Shown one piece after another: positions 49,247 to 60,194 of a DNA stretch of 64,000 nt. The notes under the pieces were generated by a model. It searched no databases. It saw nothing but the letters and a program-made list of their open reading frames with translations, and was not told the origin of the DNA. The stretch covers positions 5,828,001-5,892,000 of the forward strand of contig NC_003076.8 of assembly GCF_000001735.4 (NCBI RefSeq), in the 5' to 3' direction. The stretch is from Arabidopsis thaliana (lineage: Eukaryota > Streptophyta > Magnoliopsida > Brassicales > Brassicaceae). Each line of letters begins with the position of its first letter. The stretch's first letter is position 1. Position numbers and translations under genes: made by a program.

Positions 49247-51071
49247 ATGAATCCAAATCTCCTTGAGAAAGATCTAAGAGGTAAGGAAACTACAAATGGG
49301 TCAATAAGATACAAAGAAGCAAACAACTTCAGATCTCTACCAAACTCACACACTGCTGCTTGTAAAACTTCACTCAACAACCCCTCTATCTCTAGAAACC
49401 ATCCTCACAACAAATCAGCCTCAGTCTTGGAGTCGGAAGATGAACATGGGAACGAGAGAGGTGAAAACGAAAAGAGTTTAAGAATGAGGGGCAAAAGTGG
49501 AATTAACACAAAAGTATGCTCACGAGGACACTGGAGACCAACAGAAGATGCTAAACTCAAGGAGCTTGTTGCCCAGTTTGGTCCCCAAAACTGGAACTTG
49601 ATTTCTAACCACCTTCTTGGTAGATCAGGTACATTTATTTTACTTAAAATTCTTATTACTTAATTATTTCCTTCACTTTTGTTACTCCAAATTCCGCAAA
49701 TTTAACTATTTTTATGTAGAAGAAAAATAAGTAAATATATTTAAAAACTTTGGTGAGTTGAGTTTCCAAAGTTATTAGGCATTTTCGTAATTGTGTTTGG
49801 ATTTTTTTAAAAATAGTTTTTACAAGTTAGACTAAGTTGTATAAGGCATAATGACATAATGCTTGATAGTAACTAATTTTTATAATGTGAGGGACACTTC
49901 TTTGACTACAGGCAAGAGTTGTAGATTGAGATGGTTTAACCAACTAGACCCAAGGATTAACAAGAGAGCCTTCACGGAGGAAGAAGAGTTTAGGCTGTTA
50001 GCAGCTCATCGAGCCTATGGCAACAAGTGGGCTTTGATCTCTCGTCTCTTTCCAGGTCGTACCGATAACGCTGTCAAGAACCATTGGCACGTCATCATGG
50101 CTCGACGGACTAGAGAAAGCCAAAGACAACGTCAACAGCCTCCTCCGACGTTGTCAAGAGACGCTGAAATGACGGTTTCGTCCTCTTGCCGCTACAATCA
50201 AGGTAAGTTCATCAATGAAGAAGATGACGACGACGATGTGTCAGCTGTCTCTACTTGTACGACGGAGCTCTCTCTCACTCCGCCTTCTTCAGCTTACCAG
50301 CCTCGCTTCTTTAATTACGATAGTACCCTTGCATCAGGTAACATTTTATTTATTTGCTTAAATATTATGTTTACTATGTTTTTTTTTTTTCTCTATTGAA
50401 AATATATTATTTTCATGACCCAAGACATTAAAAGTATAGAAACTTGGAATGTTTTTTTTCGTTTTCGGCTTTCTTGAGAAGTGTTTTCGTGAATCTAACT
50501 ATAATGATCTCGGTCGGTTGGTCGAGATCGTATTGCAATCTTTATTGGGTGTATCGTTGATCATGATCGGTTTATACTTTAACCGGTACTTCCAAATATC
50601 ATTTGTGGTCTAAATTTAGCTTATTAGATTCCAGTCTTGTTAATTTTTGAATGTTCAAAGCATATAAAATGATAATTTAGGCCGACATGTTGTATAACCG
50701 ACGACGAGTGACCACTTCCTACACTTTTTCATATACATGGCAATAATTATAAATTTGAATGACTAGAAAAGAAAGAAACTGTTTTTACATCGTAAGAGTA
50801 CCTATAGGCATAATAATATAAGGAGGTGAAGTACTATTGTCACGTTACTATTTCAATATAACAAAATTTCACGTGGGTGCTGAGAACTTATTTTTCTAAT
50901 TTTGCAGGCAAAGATGGTCAGTGTGTGCAGAGAGCAGAAGTAAATGGCATATATGGTAAAAAGATGGACCATCAAAATCACCACACAATCTCAGTCAGTG
51001 AAAGAAAGGTGGAGATGAAGATGAGGAGTGGCTATTACTACTTTGATTTTCTTGGAGTTGGAGCTTCCTGA
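49247..51071 (+). CDS. MYB56: R2R3-MYB transcription factor MYB56/BRAVO (AT5G17800)
   Basis: Nuclear R2R3-MYB factor, known as BRAVO, which restrains divisions of the root quiescent centre downstream of brassinosteroids and affects seed size. Exons: 49247-49628, 49912-50337 and 50908-51071, phases 1 and 1; 972 bp, 323 aa. The first ATG in frame is at 49247. A 90-residue N-terminal extension precedes the MYB domain. R2 is about 92-141 (Trp96, 116, 135) and R3 about 144-193, with Phe148 replacing the first Trp as usual in R3. Intron 1 falls in R2 at the conserved RSG/K position. An acidic patch (EEDDDDDD-like) and a Ser/Thr-rich region follow. The 570-bp second intron and the large upstream spacer may hold regulatory sites. 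Confidence 0.97.
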
Positions 51072-51725
51072 TTAATTAGTTGCAGAGCTAGGGTTCAATG
51101 CTGAGGAATTGTGAGATAAGAAATGGCTTTAGTTTCTTCTATTTTTCCTGGTTAATTAGGCATGTTTGTTTAACATCTTAATTTGGGTTTTGGAAGAAGT
51201 AAGCGGTATGAGGGAAAACTGAAAACAAAAACAAAACCTAGAAGTAAAATAAAAAGTTGAATATATAATCAACCTCTTTTCTGTAGAATTAGAATAAGTG
51301 TTCATAAAATATTGCAATTTTCCTTACTCACACACGCAAATTTAACATAGATTATGAAACAATAGCAGTAACTAAAACCAGCGAGTTATTTTTGTTGGTA
51401 AATTACAAGCTTTGATCATAAACCTATTGCATTTTATAGTGCATTACATGAAGGATGTTATCTGCTATTTTTGGAATGTCACATATATAAATAATTCAGG
51501 AATTTCTAAGTAAATAATCAACGTGGGAAATGAGTTCTTGTTTAAATTTAAAATCTCAATTACTCGGCTCGGCTCGGATCCCTATTATCGGATACCAGCT
51601 ACATTGTTAAGTTGGGCCTAGGACTACAAAAGAAACCCATATATAGACGTACCTTTCATTTACAAAGGGTCCAAAAAGCTCACATAGAAGTGGGCTTACT
51701 CGTTTCTTGTCGTAATTTTGAACTT

Positions 51726-51784
51726 AACCCTACCCTTCTTTCTCTGTTCAAAAAAAAAAAAAAAAAAAACCCTACCCTTCTTTC
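51726..51784 (+). mobile_element. Tail-only retroposition scar with perfect 17-bp TSD
   Basis: aaccctacccttctttc at 51726-51742 and 51768-51784 flanks tctgttc plus an A run of about 18. Only the last few bases of the source element and its poly(A) are present. Confidence 0.7.
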
Positions 51785-51920
51785 ATTATTATATCAAGTT
51801 CACAAAATTGACATCCCCAAGAAGAAAAAATGGTAACTAGCGATCTGTGTCGAGTACTGTATTTGTACTAGTGTACTTTACAAATTGCTATTCATATATA
51901 GAAATATACGCACTTTGTTA

Positions 51921-51996
51921 GTGATATGATTATGATTCGCATTTAAATCATTATATTTGATTTTTCTGTTTAAAAAAAAAATCATAATCATATTAC
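51921..51996. repeat. Inverted repeat, possible hairpin
   Basis: The left arm gtgatatgattatgatt (51921-51937) is the reverse complement of aatcataatcatattac (51980-51996) except for one base. Outer flanks also match loosely (cactttgttag against cttacacacttt). The loop is 42 bp and includes an A tract. It could be a small MITE core. Confidence 0.55.
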
Positions 51997-52339
51997 TTAC
52001 ACACTTTACTTTTGGCTCTCTCATTCCGTCATTCATTTAGTTCTTTTTGTTCGTTTAATTGTTCACTTGGTTAGTTAAGAAATTAAAAATGTTCACTTGA
52101 TAAGATATGTTAAATGTTATCCTCTAGGATAAACAGAAATAATAATCCTCGATCGAGAATGGTATAAAGTACCTTAATACCTTTCATCCATTGGATAAAT
52201 AGATTAGATCAGCTATGTACTAAGATGATCTATTTACATCGAAAAATCAAGATTTTTGTACATACCAGTTTAATTTTTTGGATTATCTTTAAATATATCA
52301 AGTCCGAGGGACATCTTTTTTCCACAAACTAGATCTCTA

Positions 52340-52382
52340 ATTAAGATTTGGCTGTGGAAAAAAAAAATATTAAGATTTGGCT
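52340..52382 (+). mobile_element. Tail-only retroposition scar with perfect 14-bp TSD
   Basis: attaagatttggct at 52340-52353 and 52369-52382 flanks 15 bp, gtgg followed by A10 and t. Confidence 0.65.
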
Positions 52383-52747
52383 TGTTTTGATAGATAAGGT
52401 TTGTGTTCAGGCGAGCAAGAATCGACAAGAAAGCAAAATATCTGACGAGTCCAACATTTATTTAATCTTTTTATTATTACTTATTTGTAATCTAATTATA
52501 CACGATAGACACGAAATCAATAGAGGTAAAAAAGAAAACAATCGACCGTATATGTTCCCACATAAAACAGCCAGTTCATGTCTGTCTCGGTACCTGTCGA
52601 TGACAAAAGGAAAACAAATAAAAACAGATTCTTAATTAGGGAATAATTAGAGCATTTTAATTCTTAAAACTGCTAGTTCACTAATTACTGATAATATTGA
52701 AAAATGAAAACCCTAACGAGAAATGGTTTAACATCATTTTATATATC

Positions 52748-52797
52748 CACCGTCTATTCTTTTTTCTTCTTTTTTTGAGCAAAGACACCGTCTATTC
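52748..52797 (-). mobile_element. Tail-only retroposition scar with perfect 12-bp TSD
   Basis: caccgtctattc at 52748-52759 and 52786-52797 flanks 26 bp. On the minus strand the insert reads tctttgctc followed by an A-rich tail with G interruptions. The end tgctcaaaa resembles the ctgttcaaaa end of the scar at 51726. Confidence 0.62.
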
Positions 52798-53487
52798 ATT
52801 TGCCAAGAGAGAATATAAATTCCCAAGGTCTCTTCGACCAATGAACTCAATATTTTACAAAATTACTCAAAAGTGGAGTTATTGGTTCTTGTGTTTTTGG
52901 CTATATTCTTTATTTTTAAAAATAAATAATATATACTACATATTTATATTTATCAAAACTTGGACCAAATAAAAAAGGTCACATATATACATCCATATAT
53001 ATGAGCTGCATCAATCCGTAAAGCTTAGTTAAATCACAAAACTTCAGTTACAGATATTAATTTCTACAAAAACGATATTCATTTATTACATGCATAAACC
53101 GACAAACATCAAATTGATTTATATTTTATTATATTTTCTGCAGAAATATTTTTATGTTATAGTTCCAGAGAGTGAGATGGGTTCTTGAGGTTAATTTCTG
53201 CAGACATTAGGACTTGACTATTTATTAGGCTTAAGACCATTTTCTACACACTTTAACATACTAATTTAATAGGAAATACACATAATATCTTATGGTATTT
53301 TATTTACAAATATAACTATGGTTTGTTGGGTCAAACAATGGTAAAAATAATGAATTTAATCATGAGAAAATCGTTTTCGGATGAACAAAAAAAAAGTTTT
53401 AAACAGAAAATAGGTGTGGAAATCATTAATGAAAATATTAACCATGAGCATTTTGTTATCGTGTATAAATTAACAATAAAAAGTGAA

Positions 53488-54602
53488 TTATATATTATTA
53501 GTTACCAGGAAATAAGTTTGTCCATGTTGTAAAGAATGCATCAAGAAACCAAACTCATCAGTGGGAAGAGGAAGACCAGAGGAATGAAGTAACACCGAAT
53601 CATCACCGAACATTGTTTTCATGTCTATTGCTCCTTTTGTTACTTCCATAGGAACTCCGTTTATAAACACCGTCATAAACCCTTCTGGAAAAAAAGAAAA
53701 GAACAATAGATACAAGAACAAAAATAGAGATTTGAGAATTAGCTTTCAACATACAAAGTTAGCCTAACATAAAAATTTGGTTTTAAACCCTCATAGAAAA
53801 AATGGTTGGCTCTTTCTTTTTCACTTTCAAAATTTTATTTATATAAAAATTACTCATCCAAATATTTATAGTTTAAATGGTTTGAAAAATGTTGATTTAG
53901 TTGGAAAGTATCCCGGTTTAAGATCTAAAAACTCAATGTGTATTACGGTGTTAAAAAAAAATATGAGCCATGCAGATGAATGAATGATTCACCTTGTTCG
54001 TATTGGGAGTTGGAGTTTTGATCAGATGGGTTTAAAACTGATGCAGCATTTGAGCTATGATGCTGCTGCTGATGATTATGATCAGATTCATGGCCATACA
54101 TTTTGAAGAGATTCTCCATACCATTGTTGTTCTCACACCCACCACTTGAAGAAGAGAGGCCGAGGAAAAAGGAAGGGATTTGAGATGACGACGATCCATT
54201 AAGGAAGTAATTAGCTGATAAGTTGCTACAACTTCCAAACCCCAAATCAATCTCGTTGTTGCTGCAAGGATATTGATGCATGCTCATGGCCGTCATGTGC
54301 TGGTGGTCTTCAGCTCCTATGGAGGTGGCGGCTGCGGTGGTGGCTGCTAAAAGCTGCCGGTGTCTCCGGCGAGATCTTGACCGTCGGTTTTGAAACCAGT
54401 AGAAGACGTTTGCGTCTCCCACAGCACCGAATTTCTCAAGCATCTTTCTTATCCTCACCGTTTCATCTTTTGGTGGGTTAACAGTACCACTGTTGAAGAT
54501 GGATTCGAGTATCAAGATTTGCTCCGGTTTAGGTGACCAACGTGCCCGGACTGGTTCGGTGGAAGTGGAGGATGGGCTATGTGAAGCACCTTCTTGATTC
54601 AT
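53488..54602 (-). CDS. WOX12: WUSCHEL-related homeobox 12 (AT5G17810)
   Basis: Homeodomain transcription factor of the WOX11/12 intermediate clade; with WOX11 it promotes founder-cell fate in de novo root formation. Two exons on the minus strand: 54602-53993 and 53684-53488, phase 1; 807 bp, 268 aa, the known length. The homeodomain spans about residues 19-83, with the recognition helix [16 protein letters not shown] and the extra loop residues typical of WOX proteins. The middle is rich in Ser, Asn and His/Gln. Exon 2 carries the clade-typical [11 protein letters not shown] motif. The stop is at 53488; a GTAACT just before it is an unused possible donor. Confidence 0.96.
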
Positions 54603-57600
54603 TTGCTATCAAGATTCTTGTTTTTTTTTCTTCTTTTGGTTGGATTATGGATTTTAAGAAAAAGAGAAAGGAGATGTTGTGGTTACTTGAGGGAAGATTT
54701 ATGTAATATGTATTGAATATATACAGAAGAGAGATTCTCAATGAGTTCTTTTTTGTTTTCCTTAAATATTAAGTTACACTATTTTAGTGCTCTCACTTAG
54801 AATTAAATATTATATAGGACACGGTCGAATATGTTAACACGTATTCCGAGAGGCAGAGGGTTAAAAACTGTTCTTGTATATCATTTGATTGTATAACAAA
54901 ACTAACAAGAAATGCTTCCACCATTGCATTATTGGACCAACTCACAAACAAACCCTGGTTAACGTTTTTCTCAGTTTTGAATTTACAATACAACTTTTAT
55001 CTGTGTTCTCGGATTGATAATATTCACACCCCAAAAAATGTATAAAATTTGCAAATTCGTATAGCAAAATATGATTATACATGCAATTGTGAAAACACCG
55101 GTTATTATTTGTCTTGCTTTCTGCTGTAGATATGATCAAGATGTTTAGCAAGTTATTCATAAATTTATCTTTATTAAATAGCAAATAATTGTACAAACCT
55201 CGGGCGATCTGGTTGCTTTTTAGATATAAATGTGGACAATAGATTATCGACGTCATGCAACAGAGTTACAGAGGCCAAAAAGATTTTGTTTGTCAAGTAG
55301 AACTTGTCTTTGATTGAGATTTTGATTGATATGACAAGTTTGGGAATACCTCATGCACATATATAACAACATTAGCCGATCAAAAATCTATGTACGTACT
55401 ACGTAGAGTCATTTTTAAATATTTAACTCGAAAAAATCATGTAATAATTAATATAATAGAATTTATTTAAATATATCATAGTTGAGCGAGAATTTATAAA
55501 CTAACAATAAAAATGACAAGAAATAGATACTTAGGATTTTGTTTCACCTTTGAATTTAGTGTTCCAAGTTACGTTTGCGTTGTATCTGACCAATGACCAA
55601 TGAAAAGTACTTTACTAGTATATCCACGAGAATTACTTATTAGTTCAAGGTGGTACAGCAATCAATATATCTTTAGTCCATTACATTTTAGAATTCGTTT
55701 GCGTTTATTTTAGAATACAAATTAAATACTGGATTAAAATGGAACTTAAGTATCCTGATCACGTCGCTATATGATCGGATAGACCTTATTTTAGCTGGTG
55801 TATATTTAAATCCATTAAAATATTATACGATAATTTTTCAGAAGAAAGATAAAACAGCTAAAATTTTATAGAACTTTTTCGTTACGAGCAGATGTAAAAA
55901 TAATAAAATCTAACGTTGTATCTGTTTCATGATTAAAGCATCATTGTCTTCTTCTTTTTTAACTCAAATCATTGTCTTTTTAACGTGTTTTAAACTATTA
56001 AATCCAAAACTCGAATTAAAGAAGAAAATAAAAATTGTAAGCTATGTCACGAATCAACTCTATAAAAATTGATTTGATAAAATGATTTATACTCCTTTTT
56101 TGACAATAACATTTAACGTTTGATTTTAGAGTACAATATTAATAATATTTATTTTTTAACTACCGCCTTTTATTTGATAATAAAGCTGTCCGTGTACCGT
56201 ATGTGTACGTATTGGTTAGTGTGCATGTACGTATGCAAATATAATATACGTTAAAAGTTTTAAGAGTGTTGAAAGATACAAGAGGCGACAATCTGTTTCT
56301 TTCAGATGCATTCTGGTTTTTTGACGATTTATGTTAATTGCTTAGCTGTTTCAATTTTTTTTTAATTCTCTAAAAAAGTTCAAGTATCTGTATATTTAAT
56401 TTTCATACTTTTTTTTATTTTAGTAAGATCTTATATCTTACTAAAAGTACATATGTCATGTGTGTTAATGTTGTTATTGTGTGTTTACATCAATATTCAA
56501 ACATGCATATAATATATGCTGATATTAACAAAAAAAAAACAAGTTTTCTTTGTACCTTTACTTTATCTTGTTTTTTTTTTTTTTTTTTTTCACATGGCAA
56601 CCTTTTAAAATAATAACCATCAAGTTATCCGGCGTGTTTTTTTTTTTTTTTTCAAAATTCTCTAATCTTAAATTGTTAGTGATATTTTTGGTTAAGAATC
56701 TCTAATGAATTTTTTTTTATCCGTGAATAGGTACTGGTAGTCTAATCTTGATCTACAACAACCTAATCGGATACTCATAAATTAGACCTACCACTCTTAA
56801 TATATACACACTTTTACTGAAATTTTTATAATATTTGTTTTGCTAGGTTTTAGAATTCCCTTTTAGAATTCATGCCCATGAGGAAACAGCCAAACTACTA
56901 CTAGCAGTAGTGTGAACTAATCATCCCGTGACTTCTTTAAAATAAAAGGAATCAAAACAGCTAAATAACTTACGTCTGCTGCACAGCTGTTTTTTTTTTT
57001 CTTTTTTTCTTACATCATGCATATATTGTAAGCGGTAAAAGATTATGCAATTATTTAAAAACACATTTTTATATTACCGAGTGCGACTGATTTGATACAA
57101 CTGGGTATTACTTGTCTTTTATAACTTCTCTAGCTCCTTGTCCTTTTTTCTTCCTTTTTTATGTTACGTTCTATTGAATTTCTTAAGGGCCATTGTAACC
57201 ATACACAGACAAATTATACGATCTCTATCCACTTCCCATCATCCAAAACCACAATCCCAAAATTGCTTTTGGGACGTTGGAGACTTGAAGTAAAACCCAA
57301 TATATACATATTACATATATTGATGCACTTAAATCTTTTATAACTAACTACGGTTAATCGATTAGTTTTTTTTTCTGAACACGTGTTAATCGAATAGTTA
57401 TGAGCCAAAATCCCTATATTTTCTCGTTGAATTTTTTTTTGTCTTCATGTCAAGTGGAATCGAATTAGGAAGCTCAATAACGTTATAATGTTTGGAGGAT
57501 CCGAAAACTCGCCACTGGTCCAAAACTCACTTAGTAATGGACCTATATATATGTTTTGTTAAACTAAACAGATAAATTGATATATTAAAATCCTCAAAAA

Positions 57601-58316
57601 CGGAGTATCATATAATAAAATAATACTTATTAGATTCATATATAAGACGTCTAGGATTAAAATACAAATGAGTCTCTAGCTACTCTGCAGTTAATATCTT
57701 GCCCACAATACGTCATGACGTATTAGAAAATAAAAAATTGACATTGGTAAAAGTCTTATAGTAAGAATAAAGTAGACCCCTAGGGATCAGGCAGAAACTG
57801 TACGAGGATTCACAAAAGTTACCTTTAAGCCACTCTCTTTGTGGTCCTGAAGACCAAAATCTTGTAAGATTTTGAGACTTCTTTCTTCAGAAATCTTTCT
57901 TATGTGGTCCTGCTCTGTAACATGTACGGTACGGACTCTCCCATTATATACCTGCATGATGTTACTAAGACATACCCTTTATTATAATATGTATGAGAAG
58001 ATGTGTTGGACATATGTAGTGTGTAAATAATCACTAAAGGTTCTGCGTTTGTATTAAACAATATTTATTCTTTAGCAATACAATTAACCATTAATAACCA
58101 GAAGAAAAACTAATGCTACTGCAGAACGGCAAGCATAACCGTGACAAGTGCATTTGATCACTTTTCGTGTGCTTTCGTGAAAATAAATTTAAAATCTTTA
58201 AAATCTCAAACTGTATTCGATTCTATGCAAAACTTGTAGTATAAAATAGCTTAAATGGTTATATATATATATATATATATGCATCATTATGTTGCATAAA
58301 GAATATATAGAGCAGT
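54603..58316. other. Spacer upstream of WOX12
   Basis: About 3.7 kb, AT-rich, likely containing WOX12 upstream control sequence. It has long T tracts near 56570-56590 and 56640-56652 and a small perfect hairpin (caaaatct-tgta-agattttg) near 57857-57877. No gene recognised; the scar at 57353-57399 is listed separately. Confidence 0.55.
57353..57399 (-). mobile_element. Tail-only retroposition scar
   Basis: gttaatcgattagtt (57353-57367) and gttaatcgaatagtt (57385-57399) differ at one base. They flank 17 bp, read on the minus strand as acgtgttcag plus an A tract. The ..tgttca..A end recalls the scar at 51726. Confidence 0.58.
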
Positions 58317-58317
58317 G

Positions 58318-58387
58318 TATATATGAACATATAATTAACAAAAAAAAGATTTTATATATGAACATATAATTAACAAAAAAAAGATTT
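58318..58387. repeat. Perfect 35-bp tandem duplication
   Basis: The 35-bp unit at 58318-58352, which starts tatatatgaacat and contains an A8 run, is repeated exactly at 58353-58387. Perfect identity implies a recent event. Confidence 0.8.
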
Positions 58388-58780
58388 CAATCAACATTGT
58401 AAGTTAGTTTACACAAATAGAGCTGATGCATATGAAGCAAGTTTTGTTGATTTGGCCGGTGAATCTGCAGAGCACTCATAGGGGCACTAAAAGTAACTAG
58501 AAAGAAGACAAAATTAATATAGGGGAAATAGAGAACACATATGTCATTATAATTTTGATATGCATGCATCCTGACAATACACATGACGATCGCTTTTCTT
58601 TTTACTCTATCTGAATATAGGGAAGTATACACATTTTACTCATTATCTAATATTTATAGTCAAAAGCCAAATTTTTTATTCACTTCTCACTCCACTTTTG
58701 CACACAATCCTTAATTAATCCATTTTATTGTACGGACAAATATTTGATAGAGTGACCTATCACCTAGATATTTATCTCAC

Positions 58781-59239
58781 CCACAAACATAATATTGTGT
58801 GCAAAAAAAAAAGGCCGGTTCTTTTTTTATCGAAGGACGATTTTCTAGCATTTTTTCACCAGGTTTATCGTAAGTTAATCATGAGGCTATTATTCCAATG
58901 ATTTTTTTAGGTTTTCAGGTATTCCACAAACATAATATTGTGTGCAAAAAAAAAGGCCGGTTCTTTCTTTATCGAAGGACGGTTTTCTAGCATTTTTTCA
59001 TCAGGTTTATCGAAATTAAGTTAATCATGAGGCTATTATTCCAATGATTTTTTTAGGTTTTCAGGTATTCCACAAACATAATATTGTGTGCAAAAAAAAA
59101 GGCCGGTTCTTTCTTTATCGAAGGACGGTTTTCTAACATTTTTTCACCAGGTTTATCGAAATTAAGTTAATCATGAGGCTATTATTCCAATGATTTTTTT
59201 AGGTTTTCAGGTATTCCACAAACATAATATTGTGTGCAA
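58781..59239. repeat. Tandem triplication, unit 143-146 bp
   Basis: Three full units start at 58781, 58924 and 59070, and a partial fourth (24 bp) starts at 59216. Each begins ccacaaacataatattgtgt, then an A run and ggccggttcttt, and ends ggttttcaggtatt. Units two and three are nearly identical; the first differs by a 3-bp deletion (tcgtaag against tcgaaattaag) and a few substitutions. There are no long open frames. It lies about 1 kb downstream of the PER57 stop. Confidence 0.85.
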
Positions 59240-59589
59240 AATGATTTATCATATTTTGTAAGAAAATAGGTGCTTTTTGGGGTGCAAAGTGTGATATATA
59301 CATTAAACTTTGGCCAGGCCAATTACAAGAGAAGTCAAAGACTCCTTTGCTTGAGAATAGGCTAAACGATTATAGCTACGGTCTACGGAGAGTGAAAGTG
59401 AATGAAATTACATCAAGAAAATAGGTGCTAACATTTAATATATGTATAACTAGAAAATAAATTTTGGCGACGTACAAATTTGTAGATGTATGCGAGTCTT
59501 CAGCTAAAAATGCTTACTAAAAGGTGTTGGACAGTAAAGAGGCCCCATTAAAAGCTGGGATGCTTTACTTAGTTATAACTTAGCCCATC

Positions 59590-59646
59590 TCAAAGCCCAT
59601 ATTACTATTATTATCCTTTTTTTTGTTGTCGTCAAAGCCCATATTA
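59590..59646 (-). mobile_element. Tail-only retroposition scar with perfect 15-bp TSD
   Basis: tcaaagcccatatta at 59590-59604 and 59632-59646 flanks 27 bp that read on the minus strand cgacaacaaaaaaaagg and onward. The end acaacaaaa resembles the accaacaaaa end of the scar at 9601. Confidence 0.62.
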
Positions 59647-59760
59647 TTATACTCACCAAAAATGCATGAATATGTTTGTGTTTTTCTTTTTTGACAGCAG
59701 GATATGTTTTCTTTTTAATTTATTTTGATAATAGATTTCTTTTCTAATTACTTAGATTAT

Positions 59761-59815
59761 ATGTCATGCTGAAAATTTAATCCAGCTAAGTCTATAAGAG
59801 TAGAGTTGTAGTTAA
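59761..59815. repeat. Dispersed direct repeat, copy 1
   Basis: A 55-bp segment with the core atgctgaaaattt and atccagctaagtc matches 62397-62451 at 48 of 55 positions, in the same orientation. The two copies bracket the PER57 transcription unit. Confidence 0.7.
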
Positions 59816-60194
59816 CTAGGGATAGAATATGCATATTTTTGTTTAAATTTTACTTTATTTATTTATTTATACTTAGTTCGTTTTTGCTTATAGAGTGACA
59901 ATTTTATGAAAAACAATATTCATATATATATATATATGATTAACCATGATAAAGATACATATCAATATTTCAATATCACAAATTATTTGTAAACTTAAGA
60001 TACATCCACCAAATGCAGACCAACAATATAATATATAGTAATCTTTCTCGAAAATCGAAACCATCCAATTTAAGAAAAGCCTTATTTATGCAAGAAAACC
60101 CCAACCAAAACCAAAAATGAATTAGTAAAAATATAAAGAAGATTTGAAATATATTGTATCAAATGTAATATTATATCCACGCTTCTGTAGTTCA

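Larger units (their letters stand above)
51072..53487. other. Convergent spacer between MYB56 and WOX12
   Basis: About 2.4 kb of AT-rich DNA, no gene. It holds three tail-only insertions (51726, 52340, 52748) and an inverted repeat (51921-51996), each listed separately. Confidence 0.6.
59240..60194. other. Spacer downstream of PER57
   Basis: AT-rich; contains the scar at 59590-59646 and one half of the dispersed repeat at 59761-59815. No gene seen. Confidence 0.5.

Noticed and set aside
59690..59725. Possible tenth tail-only scar (atatgttt ... T tract ... atatgttt)
   Set aside because: The direct repeat is only 8 bp in AT-rich sequence, so chance is a sufficient explanation.
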